NCBI GenBank assembly: GCA_963813355.1
Contig: CAWEYS010000015.1
Span: forward strand, 52,872 to 116,871
Source: DATAGF01 sp963813355
GTDB lineage: Bacteria; Actinomycetota; Thermoleophilia; Miltoncostaeales; Miltoncostaeaceae
Length of the DNA stretch: 64,000 nt
Direction of reading: 5' to 3'
Below are positions 51,324 through 60,453 of this stretch, piece by piece. The notes below the pieces were generated by a model. It saw only the letters and a program-made list of their open reading frames with translations, made no database searches and had not been told where the DNA came from. The translations under genes and the position numbers were made by a program. Positions within the stretch are counted from its first letter, which is position 1, and each line of letters starts with the position of its first letter.

Positions 51324-53387
51324 ATGGCGCATCCCGACCCTGCACAGATCCGGAACGTCGCGGTGCTCGGCCACCGCGGGAGCGGCAAGACCAGCCTGAT
51401 CGAGGCGATGCTCTTCGCGGCCGGCGAGACGAACCGGCTGGGGAGCGTGGCCGAGGGCACCACGGTCGCCGACTTCGACGACGACGAGCGCCGGCGGACG
51501 ATGAGCATCAGCGCCTCGCTCTGCCACCTGACCTGGAACGGGGTGAAGGTCAACCTCATCGACACGCCGGGCGAGCCCTCGTTCCAGGGCGACACGCTCA
51601 CGGCCCTGCGCGCGGTCGACGCCGCCCTGATGGTCCTGAACGCCACCTCGGGGGTCGAGGTGCAGACCGAGCGCCTGTGGGGGCGGGCCGAGGAGCTCGG
51701 CCTGCCGCGGGCGGCCGTCGTCAACATGCTCGACCGCGAGCGGGCCGACTTCGACGCGACCATGGCCGCGCTCAAGGAGCTCGCGCCGGGGGCCGTCGCC
51801 ATCCAGATCCCGATCGGCAGCGAGGCCGGCTTCCGCGGCGTCGTGAACCTCGTCTCGATGACGGCCACCACCTACGACGCCGGCTCGCCGACGGGCAGCA
51901 CCGGCCCGATCCCCGACGACCTGGCCGACCAGGCCCAGGCCGCGCGCGAGGCGCTCATCGACGTGGTGGCCGAGAACGACGACGCCCTCATCGAGAAGTA
52001 CCTCGAGGGCGAGGAGATCACCACCGAGGAGCTGATCGGGGCGATCCTCGCCGGCGTGAAGGAGGGGCGGATCTTCCCCGTGGTCTGCGCGGCGGGAGCG
52101 CCGGCGATCGGCGTCGACCGGGCGCTCGACCTCGTGACCGAGGCGCTGCCCTCGCCGGCCGACGCGGCCCCGCGCGAGGCCGTGGACATCGCCTCGGGCG
52201 AGGCGGTCACGATCGCGCTGGCCGAGGACGGCCCGGTCACCGCGTTCTGCTTCAAGACGCTCGCCGACCAGTTCAGCGGCCGCATCAACCTGCTGCGGGT
52301 GGTCTCGGGCACGCTCGCCGGCGACTCGCACGCGACCTGCGCGCGGACCGGCGGCAAGGAGCGGGTCGGCCAGCTCTTCACCCTGCAGGGCAAGGACCAC
52401 GTGCCGCTGCAGGAGATCGGCCCCGGCGACATCGGCGCGGTCGCCAAGCTCAAGGACGTCGCGACCGGCGACGTCCTCACGACCGGGCCGGCGGTGGCCT
52501 TCCCGCCCATCGACTTCCCGCCGCCGCTCATGAGCTTCGCCGTGACCGCCCGCAGCCAGGCCGACGAGGACAAGATGCACGCCTCGCTGCGGCGCATGAC
52601 CGACGAGGACCCGACCCTCGACGTCCACCGCGACGAGCAGACCGGCGACTTCCTCGTGGGCGGCCTCTCGCAGATGCACGTCGAGGTGATCGCCGAGCGC
52701 ATCGAGCGGCGCTTCGGCGTGGGCATGGACCTGGCGCCCCCCCACGTGCCCTATCGCGAGACGATCACCGGGTCGGCCGAGGCCGAGGGCAAGCACAAGA
52801 AGCAGAGCGGCGGGCGCGGGCAGTACGGCGACTGCTGGGTCAGGGTCGAGCCGCTGCCGCGCGGCGACGGCTTCGAGTTCGTCGACAAGATCGTGGGCGG
52901 CTCCATCCCGCGGCCGTTCATCCCGGCGGTCGAGAAGGGCGTGGTCGAGGCGCTGCGCGAGGGCGGCCTGGCCGGCTACCCGGTGGTCGACCTCCGCGTG
53001 ACGCTCTACGACGGCAAGCACCACCCGGTCGACTCGTCGGAGATGGCCTTCAAGATCGCCGGCTCGCTCGGCGTGCGGGCGGCCATCGAGAAGGCCGGGC
53101 CCGTGCTGCTGGAGCCGATCATGCGCGTGGAGGTGACCGTGCCGTCCGACCACGTCGGCGACGTCATGGGCGACCTCAACTCGCGGCGCGGCCACCCCGA
53201 GGGCATGGAGACGCGGGGCGGCAACGAGGTCATCAAGGCCCAGGTGCCGATGGCCGAGATGCTCAGCTACGCGCCCGACCTGCGCGCCATGACCGGCGGC
53301 CGCGGCGACTACACGATGGAGTTCGACCACTACGCCCAGGTGCCGGCGCACCTGGCCGAGAAGGCGGCGGCCGCGGCGGCAGCCTGA
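51324..53387 (+). CDS. Elongation factor G-like GTPase (FusA2)
   Basis: 687 residues with EF-G domains in order. G1 GHRGSGKTSLIEAM, G3 IDTPGEPSFQGD; G4 is VVNMLDRERADF, with the usual NKxD lysine changed to Met; domain IV has VRVEPLPRGDGFEF and SSEMAFKIAGSLGVRAAIEK. Such EF-G2 paralogues often lack ribosome-dependent GTPase activity or act in hibernation or starvation. It sits directly after a sigma factor gene and before a macro-domain gene with no gap. Confidence 0.88.
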   Translation: MAHPDPAQIRNVAVLGHRGSGKTSLIEAMLFAAGETNRLGSVAEGTTVADFDDDERRRTMSISASLCHLTWNGVKVNLIDTPGEPSFQGDTLTALRAVDAALMVLNATSGVEVQTERLWGRAEELGLPRAAVVNMLDRERADFDATMAALKELAPGAVAIQIPIGSEAGFRGVVNLVSMTATTYDAGSPTGSTGPIPDDLADQAQAAREALIDVVAENDDALIEKYLEGEEITTEELIGAILAGVKEGRIFPVVCAAGAPAIGVDRALDLVTEALPSPADAAPREAVDIASGEAVTIALAEDGPVTAFCFKTLADQFSGRINLLRVVSGTLAGDSHATCARTGGKERVGQLFTLQGKDHVPLQEIGPGDIGAVAKLKDVATGDVLTTGPAVAFPPIDFPPPLMSFAVTARSQADEDKMHASLRRMTDEDPTLDVHRDEQTGDFLVGGLSQMHVEVIAERIERRFGVGMDLAPPHVPYRETITGSAEAEGKHKKQSGGRGQYGDCWVRVEPLPRGDGFEFVDKIVGGSIPRPFIPAVEKGVVEALREGGLAGYPVVDLRVTLYDGKHHPVDSSEMAFKIAGSLGVRAAIEKAGPVLLEPIMRVEVTVPSDHVGDVMGDLNSRRGHPEGMETRGGNEVIKAQVPMAEMLSYAPDLRAMTGGRGDYTMEFDHYAQVPAHLAEKAAAAAAA

Positions 53388-53915
53388 GTGCGGCTGGAGG
53401 CGGTCAACGGCGACATCACCGCGCAGGCCGTCGACGCGATCGTGAACGCGGCCAACCCGTCGCTGCTGGGCGGCAGCGGGGTCGACGGCGCGATCCACGC
53501 CGCGGCCGGGCCGGCGCTGCTCACGGCATGCCGTGAGCTGCGGCGCACGACGCACCCCGACGGGCTCGCCGTGGGCGACGCCGTCGCCACCCGGGCGGGG
53601 GAGCTTCCGGCGCGGTGGGTCGTGCACACGGTCGGGCCGAACCGGCGCGCCGGCCAGACCGACCCGGCGCTGCTCGCCTCCAGCTTCTCGCGCTCGCTCG
53701 AGGTCGCCGCCGGTCTGGGCGCCGCCACCGTGGCGATGCCGGCCGTCGGGGCCGGGATCTACGGTTGGGATGTCGACGAGGTCGCGGACATCGCGGTCGC
53801 GGCGGTGCGCGACACCGGCGCGGCCGGCCGGGCGCGGGGCGTCGAGCTCGTGCGCTTCGTGCTCTGGGGCAACGCCGCCCACACGGCCTTCCTGGAGGCG
53901 CTCGCCCGCCCCTGA
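53388..53915 (+). CDS. Macro-domain protein (ADP-ribose-1''-phosphate/ADP-ribosyl hydrolase type)
   Basis: 175 residues. NGDITAQAVDAIVNAANPSL then LGGSGVDGAIHAAAG, and VAMPAVGAGIYGWDV are the MacroD signature for binding ADP-ribose. It can remove ADP-ribose from proteins or hydrolyse O-acetyl-ADP-ribose. GTG 53388 follows the fusA2 stop with no intervening base, so translation is likely coupled; ADP-ribosylation of EF-G-type factors makes the pairing notable. Confidence 0.9.
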   Translation: MRLEAVNGDITAQAVDAIVNAANPSLLGGSGVDGAIHAAAGPALLTACRELRRTTHPDGLAVGDAVATRAGELPARWVVHTVGPNRRAGQTDPALLASSFSRSLEVAAGLGAATVAMPAVGAGIYGWDVDEVADIAVAAVRDTGAAGRARGVELVRFVLWGNAAHTAFLEALARP

Positions 53916-53940
53916 TCGCCGCCGCACTACGATGGGCGCG

Positions 53941-54723
53941 ATGCTGGTCGCGCAGCTCCTCGCCGCCATCGAGCGCCTCGCGCCCTCGTCGCTGGCCGAG
54001 GAGTGGGACAACGTCGGCCTGCTCGTCGGGCGCCACAACCAGCCCGCCCGCCGGGTGCTGGTCGCCCTCGAGCTGCGCGACGAGGTGCTGGGCGAGGCGC
54101 GCGAGGCCGGCTGCGACGCCGTCGTGACCCACCACCCGCCGATCTTCCCCACCCTGGCCGCGCTCACCGACGGCGGCACCGCGAGCGAGCTGGTGCTGCG
54201 CGCGGCCGAGGGCAGGGTCGCGGTGATCGCCGCCCACACCAACCTCGACGCCGCCGCCGGCGGCCTCAACGACGTGATGGCCGGGCTCCTCGGCATCACG
54301 CCCCAGGGCGCGCTGGTGCCGAGCGCCGACGACCCCTCGTGCGGCCTCGGCCGCGTCGGCCCCGTCCCGGCGACCACCCTCGGCGCCCTGGTCGAGCGCG
54401 TCCGCGCCGGGTTCGGCGGCGCCGGCGTGACCTTCGCCGGCGACCCCTTCGCCCGCGTCGAGCGGCTCGCCTGCTGCACCGGCTCGGGCGGCTCCCTGAT
54501 CGACGCCGCCCGCGACGCCGAGGCCGACGCCTACGTCACCAGCGACCTGCGCTACCACGACGCCGACCGCGCCGAGGGGCTCCCCCTGGTCTGCGTCCCC
54601 CACGCGCGCGCCGAGCGGGTCGCCATGAAGCGCTGGACCAAGTCGCTCGAGCAGGCCCTCGCCCCCGACGGGGTGGAGGTCCACTTCGCCGAGGCCGACA
54701 CCGACCCCTGGCAGGTGGCGTAG
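53941..54723 (+). CDS. Nif3-like dinuclear metal-centre protein (YbgI/YqfO)
   Basis: 260 residues. SLAEEWDNVGLLVG, THHPPIFPTLAAL, VIAAHTNLDAAAGGLN and the late SDLRYHDADRAEG supply the metal-binding histidines and acidic ligands of the family. Often annotated GTP cyclohydrolase I type 2 or Nif3; true role is unclear. TACGAT (53928-53933) is 7 nt before ATG 53941, a leaderless arrangement; ATG 53932 in the same frame is unlikely because it lies inside that hexamer. Confidence 0.9.
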   Translation: MLVAQLLAAIERLAPSSLAEEWDNVGLLVGRHNQPARRVLVALELRDEVLGEAREAGCDAVVTHHPPIFPTLAALTDGGTASELVLRAAEGRVAVIAAHTNLDAAAGGLNDVMAGLLGITPQGALVPSADDPSCGLGRVGPVPATTLGALVERVRAGFGGAGVTFAGDPFARVERLACCTGSGGSLIDAARDAEADAYVTSDLRYHDADRAEGLPLVCVPHARAERVAMKRWTKSLEQALAPDGVEVHFAEADTDPWQVA

Positions 54724-54728
54724 GGCCT

Positions 54729-55454
54729 TCAGTCGCGCGCCATGAGGGCCGCCCGCTGCTCGGGGGTCAGCCGCTCGATGGCGTAGCGCAGCATCGTCCT
54801 CGGCATGCCGGCGCGGTGCTCCTCCAGGAACGCGACCAGCGCCGCCTCGTCCCGCTTGCCCGCCTCGCGGAGCATCCAGCCGACCGCCTTGTGGATCAGG
54901 TGGTGGGGGTCGTCCATGAGGCGCTCGGCGAGCGCGAAGGTCTCGCCCAGCTCGCCGCGGCGGATCAGCGCGAAGGTCGAGACGACCGCGATCCGCCGAT
55001 CCCAGAGGCTCTCCGAGGCGACGAGCTCCCCGAGGATGGCCCGGTCGCCCTCGATCAGCTCGCCGCCGAGCAGGTCCGGCGCGGTCGCGTCGACGAGGTC
55101 CCAATTGTCGACGCTCGCCCGGTGGTCGAGGTAGAAGCGCGAGAGCTCGGCCCGGAGGGCCGGGTCGCGGCTGCGCCGGTAGCGCTCGACGAGGACGACG
55201 AGCGCGGTGAAGCGGTGCTCGTGGACCGGGCTCGCGAGGAGGGTCGCGACCTCGTCCAAAGGCAGGTCGCGCGCCCGGCGCGCCACGCGTCGCTGGGCCG
55301 GCACCGGGATGCCGAGCAGGACGTCCCCCTCGCCGTAGCCGCCGGGCGCGACGCCGAGGTACGGGGCCGTCCAGACCGCCCGCTCCGGGTCGGCCAGGGC
55401 GGCGAGCTCCTGCTCCACCGCGGCCGCGTCCCCTGGCTTGGACCCCTCCGTCAT
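54729..55454 (-). CDS. DNA alkylation repair glycosylase, AlkD-like
   Basis: 241 residues, an all-helical ALK/HEAT-like repeat protein. VDNWDLVDATAPDLLGGELI contains the catalytic Asp of AlkD, and LIHKAVGWMLREAGKRD the DNA-contacting helix. It excises bulky 3- and 7-alkyl purines without flipping the base. The start ATG 55454 lies within the tRNA promoter region of the other strand. Convergent with nif3. Confidence 0.87.
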   Translation of the reverse strand: MTEGSKPGDAAAVEQELAALADPERAVWTAPYLGVAPGGYGEGDVLLGIPVPAQRRVARRARDLPLDEVATLLASPVHEHRFTALVVLVERYRRSRDPALRAELSRFYLDHRASVDNWDLVDATAPDLLGGELIEGDRAILGELVASESLWDRRIAVVSTFALIRRGELGETFALAERLMDDPHHLIHKAVGWMLREAGKRDEAALVAFLEEHRAGMPRTMLRYAIERLTPEQRAALMARD

Positions 55455-55467
55455 CGGCCGGTAGACT
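55438..55467 (+). promoter_or_regulatory. Promoter of tRNA-Gly
   Basis: TTGGAC (55438-55443) and TAGACT (55462-55467) with an 18-nt spacer, transcription start expected near 55474, a few nt before the mature tRNA 5' end. It overlaps the first codons of the divergent AlkD-like gene. Confidence 0.65.
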
Positions 55468-55477
55468 GACGGTTCCC

Positions 55478-55551
55478 GCGGATGTAGCTCAGTTGGCTAG
55501 AGCGTCTGCTTGCCATGCAGAAGGTCGAGGGTTCGAGTCCCTTCATCCGCT
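55478..55551 (+). tRNA. tRNA-Gly (anticodon GCC)
   Basis: The cloverleaf can be drawn in full: acceptor GCGGATG/CATCCGC, D stem GCTC/GAGC, anticodon stem TCTGC/GCAGA with loop TTGCCAT (anticodon GCC), T arm GAGGG-TTCGAGT-CCCTT. Discriminator U; CCA is not encoded, so the class II CCA enzyme (18.9 kb) is needed. Directly followed by a terminator and an integrase gene, so its 3' end is the likely attachment site of the downstream element. Confidence 0.95.
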
Positions 55552-55556
55552 CCTCG

Positions 55557-55582
55557 AAAAGGCCCCGGTAATCGGGGCTTTT
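55557..55582 (+). terminator. Rho-independent terminator of tRNA-Gly
   Basis: AAAAGGCCCCGGTAATCGGGG is followed by CTTTT: GC-rich stem with short loop, flanked by an A-tract and a T-tract. It also reads as a terminator for the minus-strand integrase, whose stop is at 55589. Confidence 0.85.
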
Positions 55583-55588
55583 CGTCGT

Positions 55589-56949
55589 TCAGGCGGGGCC
55601 GAGATCGAGCCCCATCTGGCGGTCATCCCACATCCATCCCACAGCAGAATCGCCGGCTGAGCCGAAGACGTGAGCCTCGAGAGCGGTCGCGGCCTGTCGC
55701 CGGGCGCCCGAGTAGAGGTGGCCGTAGCGCTTCAGGACGAGGCCGCCGCCGTCCGAGTGGCCCATCTGCTCGGCGATGACCTTCACGTGGCAGCCGGCCG
55801 CGATCATCAGCGACGCGCCGGTGTGGCGGAGGTCGTGGAAGGTGAGCTCGGGGATGCCCGGCGGCGCGCGCCGCCGGCTTGAAGACGCGCGACATGAAGT
55901 TGTCGGCGTCGAAGGGCGTGCCGGCGCGGGTGGGGAAGAGGTAGCCGTCCCGGTTCGGCGTCGCGCGCGAGCTGCTGCTCGCGCAGGAGGCGGACGACCT
56001 GCGGCCCGACGTCAACGCGCCGGCGGCCGGCGCGCGTCTTGGTGGCGACGCGCTGCGCCGTCCTGGCGCTGGGCGAAGACGGCGATCGAGCCGGCCTCGA
56101 AGTCGACGTCCGCATCGCGGAGGGAGAAGACCTCGCCGCGCCGCAGCATGGTCAGCACCGCGACCGGGATCGACCCGTGCGACGTACTCGGGCACCCACG
56201 AGCGCAGCTCCTCGACCTCGGCCCAGGTGAGGAAGCGCGGCTCGCGCTCCTCGGCCTTGGCGATCCGGATCCGGTGGACCGACGGGGTCGACCATCTGGC
56301 CGCGCTCCTCGGCGTCGCGGAGGATGCGCTTCAGCAGCGACAGCGCCATCTCGGCCCGGCGCGGCGCCCGCTCGGCGATCGTCGCGATGTGGTCCTCGAC
56401 GACCGCGCGCCGCAGCCGCTCGACCGAGAGGTCGTTGAGCGGCGCCAGCGCCCTCAGGCAGTCCTCGGCGATCCGGATCGACCGCGGCCGCGGCCGCACC
56501 CGGCCGGCTGCGCCGATGACGTAGCGATCGAGCCACGCCTGCGGCGACGACGCCGAACCGCTCCGGCGGCGCCTGGTAGAGGACGCCGGCCTGATGGCGC
56601 CGCTCGACATCGAGCTTGAACGCGCGGGCGTCCCGGTGGACCGAGAAGACGCGCGAGCGATCGCGTGTCCCGTTCTCGCGGTAGCGGACCTCGTAGCGCC
56701 GCTCGCCCTTGGCGGTCTCGTAGGCGCGGATCGACGCCATGACGGCGTCAGCGACGCTCGCCGGGTCCCGGCGATCCGCCGGCCCTCGAGCCAGCGGGCG
56801 ACCTCGCCCTGCTCGAACAGCCGCCGCCCCTCCACCTTGTAGGAGGGCAGCTCCCCGCTGGCGGCGAGGCGGTAGACCTTCTCGGGCTTGCAGCGGAGCA
56901 CGGCGGCGAGCTCGTCGGCGGTCAGGAAGGTGGGGAGGACGCTGGCCAT
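55589..56949 (-). pseudogene. Tyrosine-recombinase integrase with N-terminal HTH, multiply frame-broken
   Basis: Joined fragments give: an excisionase-like HTH (LPTFLTADELAAVLRCKPEK ... YKVEGRRLFEQGEV), an arm-binding segment (ERRYEVRYRENGTRDRSRVF), a core-binding domain (AEMALSLLKRILRDAEERGQ) and a catalytic domain with VLTMLRRGEVFSLRDADVDF (Arg I), HDLRHTGASLMIAAGCH (HxxR) and HSDGGGLVLKRYGHLY (His and nucleophile Tyr). At least five frame changes separate them. Start ATG 56949. It belongs to the element inserted at tRNA-Gly. The HTH fused to an integrase suggests self-contained integration/excision control. Confidence 0.8.
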
Positions 56950-56965
56950 GGCGAGTTGAAGGATT

Positions 56966-56995
56966 AGCAGCATAAATGCGTCTAAGCAGCGTAAA
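56966..56995. promoter_or_regulatory. Direct repeats AGCAGC(A/G)TAAA in the integrase-HTH divergent region
   Basis: Two 11-nt copies (56966-56976 and 56985-56995) start 19 nt apart, about two helical turns. On the minus strand TTGTTT-N17-TTATGC overlaps them as a candidate integrase promoter. Likely a regulator or recombination-directionality site. Confidence 0.55.
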
Positions 56996-57024
56996 CAAGG
57001 CAAGCCGGGTAGGCTGGCGATGCC

Positions 57025-57804
57025 ATGACCGCGCGGCGAGCTCATCCGAAGCGCGCGCTCGCGGGCCGGCCTCGCTCAGCACGAGCTGGCCGATCGCCTC
57101 GGCATGCCGCGCTCGCAGATCGGCCGCTGGGAGGCCGGCGAGGTCGAGCCGGCCTTCGCGACCGTGCGCCGGGTGCTTCGGGCCTGCGGCTTCGACCTGT
57201 CGATGGCGCTCGTGCCGTTCGACCCGGACGCCCCGCAGGTCGCGCGCCTGGTCGAGCTCTCAGCGGCTGACCCCGAAGGAGCGCCTCGACGCCGCGCTCG
57301 TGCACGGCGGGTTCGAGCGGATGGGATACCAGTTCGACCCCTACACGATCCTTCACGCCCTCGACGAGCAGCGGTGTCGAATACATCCTCATCGGCTCGC
57401 TGGCCCGCGTCCTGCAGGGGGCCGACGAGGTACCCAACGGCCTCGACCTGACCAACGCTGTCACGGCGAGCCGGGAACGCCGACCGCGCCGGGCGGGTTG
57501 TTTCCAGACGCTCGGGGCGATCACCGCGCCGCGGCAGACCTTCGGCAAGGACTTGGCCGTCGTCACTTGGAGCCCCGTCGGCCTCATCCAGACCGTGGGG
57601 GAGCCGAGGGGCACGAAGCGGCTACGACGACTTGCGGCGAAAGGCCAGCTGTCCACCTCGGCCGGGGCCTTCGCCCGCGCGTGGGCGCTACCGGGCGATC
57701 TGGTTCGGATGCTCGAGGCGCTCGGCCGTTCGAACCAGGGGGCGCGCCTAGGGGGCATGACGGTGGCGGTCCAGCTCGACCGAGGGCTTGCGTTGGAGCC
57801 TTAG
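57025..57804 (+). pseudogene. XRE HTH-nucleotidyltransferase protein (antitoxin-type), frame-broken
   Basis: Joined fragments read GELIRSARSRAGLAQHELAD then RLGMPRSQIGRWEAGEV (XRE HTH), a middle part LTPKERLDAALVHGGFERMG, and a minimal nucleotidyltransferase core VEYILIGSLARVLQGADEVP then NGLDLTNAV, ending DLVRMLEALGRSNQGARL. This is the layout of HTH-fused nucleotidyltransferases of MNT/AbiE-like stress or antitoxin systems. Breaks are near 57032, 57262 and 57378. A TAGGCT -10 lies 9 nt before ATG 57025. It may have regulated the divergent integrase and the downstream genes. Confidence 0.55.
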
Positions 57805-57840
57805 CGCAAGAGCGCCTTCGACGCGGTTCATGTCCGCCCC

Positions 57841-58366
57841 GTGTGCTACACGAGCCGGATGCGCCGCTTCGACGGAATGCAACAGCAGGCGATCGAGCTC
57901 GGCGAGCGGAACGCCGCGGCGATCGAGCTGGTCCGCAGACATTGCGTGGAACGCGAGTCGAGCACCACCCGCTGGGCGGCATCGGCGTCATCGAGGAGAT
58001 GACGGGGCTGCCGATCGGGATGAAGATGGTGAGGTGCGACTACGCGCCGAAGCCGGCGGACTTCGCGGGCGCGGAGTTCCTGCCGGTCGCGATCTCCTTC
58101 TACAAGAACAACTGCGTCGGCTGTCCGCACCGCCTCCTGGTTGGTCTCCCGAACCTGGCGACGGTCTCTCACGAGACCGACGAGCAGGAGAAGGCACAGG
58201 CCGAGCGGCACGCAGCGAGGAACAGCAGGCGCGGGCAAAGCGTGAGGCCCGGCATCGGGCGCGTGAGCAGCGGGTGATGAACGATCGGCAGATGAGCCGC
58301 GAGGTGATCCGCCTCGTCAACCTCTTGGACGCCGAGGACCGCCCGTCCGGGGCGGGGAGGAGTTGA
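57841..58366 (+). pseudogene. Uncharacterised Cys/His-rich island protein, frame-broken
   Basis: I recognise no family. Joined frames give an N-terminal helix MRRFDGMQQQAIELGERNAA, a middle VEHHPLGGIGVIEEMTGLPI, then MVRCDYA, AEFLPVAISFYKNNCVGCPH with a C-x2-C-x-H group (near 58113) likely to bind zinc or an Fe-S cluster, and a charged coiled-coil-like C-terminus (EEQQARAKREARHRAREQRV). About 175 residues. Frame changes near 57955 and 58215. Its TGA stop overlaps a TTG that opens the next frame, the same coupling seen in backbone operons, so it probably begins a three-gene operon. Confidence 0.5.
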
Positions 58367-60453
58367 TCGCGACTGTGAAGGGCGCGCCGCAGTTCGTGAC
58401 GCCAGCGACGGCCGACGTGCTGCTGGAGGCGGCCGCGGCGGTGGGGCACGAGCGAGCACGTCATGGAAGCAGTGAGGCTCGCAGCGGAGGCGGGTCGCCT
58501 CCGCCCAAGCAGGCGGTGCGGGTGGCCGCGCTTGCGCTTGCCGGCAGCCCGAGTCTGCAGGCCGCGCGAACGCTGCTCGGCTTCCTTGCCACGTCACGCC
58601 GGGCTTGTGGGCCCGGTGTGCAGGCGGCTGCTCAGCATGGTCGGTCGCGACTTCGGGCCGACCCTTGGCTTCTCAGACCGGAGTGCTTCTGGAGAGCAGC
58701 GCGCCGTCTGGGGCGGCGCGTTCGACCTGCTCGTCGCCCTCGACCTCCCCGGAGTCCTGAAGGAGATTGAGACGATGCTCGGTGTTCGGGGACGAATACG
58801 ACCGGGAGCGAGCCGCTGCGGCGATCGAGGTTCTAGTGGACGGCCAGCCGGAGATCGCGCCCGTCGCCTCCCGACAGCTCGTCGGCGCTCTCGGGAAGTC
58901 CACGGGGCACGATCGCTTCGGCTTCGAGGAGCGTGCCGCCGATGCGATCGGGGCCGCGCTGGACGCGTGGACGCTCCAGTCACCACCCGCAGGAGACGTC
59001 ACAAGCGATGGAGAGCGGCGCGGGGCACCTGTACGAGCAGCAGCGACGATGAACTCTTCCATGCCTACGACAGCGTGATTCGCCACGACCGGACCGGTGA
59101 GAAGGTGCGGAGCAAGGTGGGCGAGGTAGTCCTCGAGGCGTGCCTGAAGCGGGCTCGGGGCGATTGGGGCGCGGATACGCAGCGCGCGGCCTACAACCTC
59201 ATCGAGCTGATCTCGAAGTGGCAAGGACACATCCTCGACGAGCACCCCGAGGCGCTCATCGGGCTGCTTCTTGAGGCAATCTCGATCAACCTGCCCGACC
59301 TACCGCCCCCCGAGAGGGCGAACGACCCCGTGTGGTTTTTCGAGAACGTGTCCGAGACAACGATGCGGAACGCCCGTTTGTGACGTCAGAAGCGATCGGC
59401 AACGTGGCGGTGCGACGGCCGCGTGAGGTCCTCGACCTGCTAAAGACCTTCGTCGGCGAGGACTCCGTGCAGACGGACGAGGCGCTCGAGATGCGCGCCG
59501 AGTGTACCTGGCTGCTCGGCTTCGTCGGGAAGCACTCCGACTTCCTCAACGAAATGCTGCCGCTGCTCTATGCGGGGCTCGTCGACTGCGAGCAGCTTGT
59601 GCGCGCGTGGGCGATCGAGGGGCTCCGCGAGGTCGCCGAGGCCCACCCCGCCGATGCGATCCCGGTCGAATTTCAGTGCGACGCTCCCGGCGCTGCTCAG
59701 CGACAAGTTCGTGATCGTCCACAAGAGAATCACCCGTGCCCTTGCGCGCGGCGTTCCCGTGCGGCCCGAGCACCACCCCTCGTTGTTCACCTCCTGGTCA
59801 GCATCGCGGATTATTACGCGAAGACCGACGATTCCGACACGCTTGATGACGCGCTCCGCGCGATTCAGATGTGGGGCACCGACCATGATAACCCGGCGGC
59901 GACGCTCGCTATCAACCGGGTCGTCGCCCGCTTCGCCCGTAAGCTGGATGCCCACGACCTGATGTGGTTCCTCGAGGCGAAAAGCGCGAAGATGCTCGGT
60001 CTGCCCGAGTATGCCGAGGCGCTGGTCTACGCCCTGCAAAGGCTCGACATCGTGCACGAGCCCAACAGCGGCGACTCGCGCATCGAGATCCTCTCCGTAG
60101 TGCCGGCGGCGTCGCTTGCTCCGCACGCCGCCGGTCTCTACGCCGCTGCAATGGCGCACCTGCCGCGGAATCCGTGGTCAGCGCTCGAATACGTCGAGGT
60201 CTTTCAGCGCCTTCTGATGTGGGCCGAAGCCGTCCGCCTCGCCGACGACGTCGTCGCCGCCACGCCAACGACAGTCGATCACGCCGTCAAGCGGACGTAC
60301 GCCGAGTATGTTCGCTCAATGGCGCGCCTCGAGGCGGCGGTCGCGGCTGGCACGACAGGCACAAGCCACCTCCTCCAGGATTCGCGCACCGCAGCGCGGG
60401 CATACGAGCAGGCACGAGCGAACGCGAAGACGAATTTCCCGTGGCCCACCTGA
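58363..60453 (+). pseudogene. Large helical-repeat (HEAT/TPR-like) island protein, frame-broken
   Basis: About 700 residues when frames are joined. It is a continuous array of helical hairpins such as QAVRVAALALAGSPSLQAAR, SKVGEVVLEACLKRARGDWG, LVRAWAIEGLREVAEAHPAD, EYAEALVYALQRLDIVHEPN, with no catalytic motif. HEAT/TPR arrays are typical sensing or scaffolding parts of multi-gene immune systems. Frame changes lie near 58452, 58500, 58600, 58775, 59000, 59040, 59345, 59672 and 59790; the longest clean stretch is 59790-60453. Begins TTG 58363 overlapping the previous stop. Confidence 0.5.

Noticed and set aside
50235..54479. 1414-codon minus-strand open frame
   Set aside because: It runs antisense to whiG, fusA2, the macro gene and nif3, all of which have intact family motifs.
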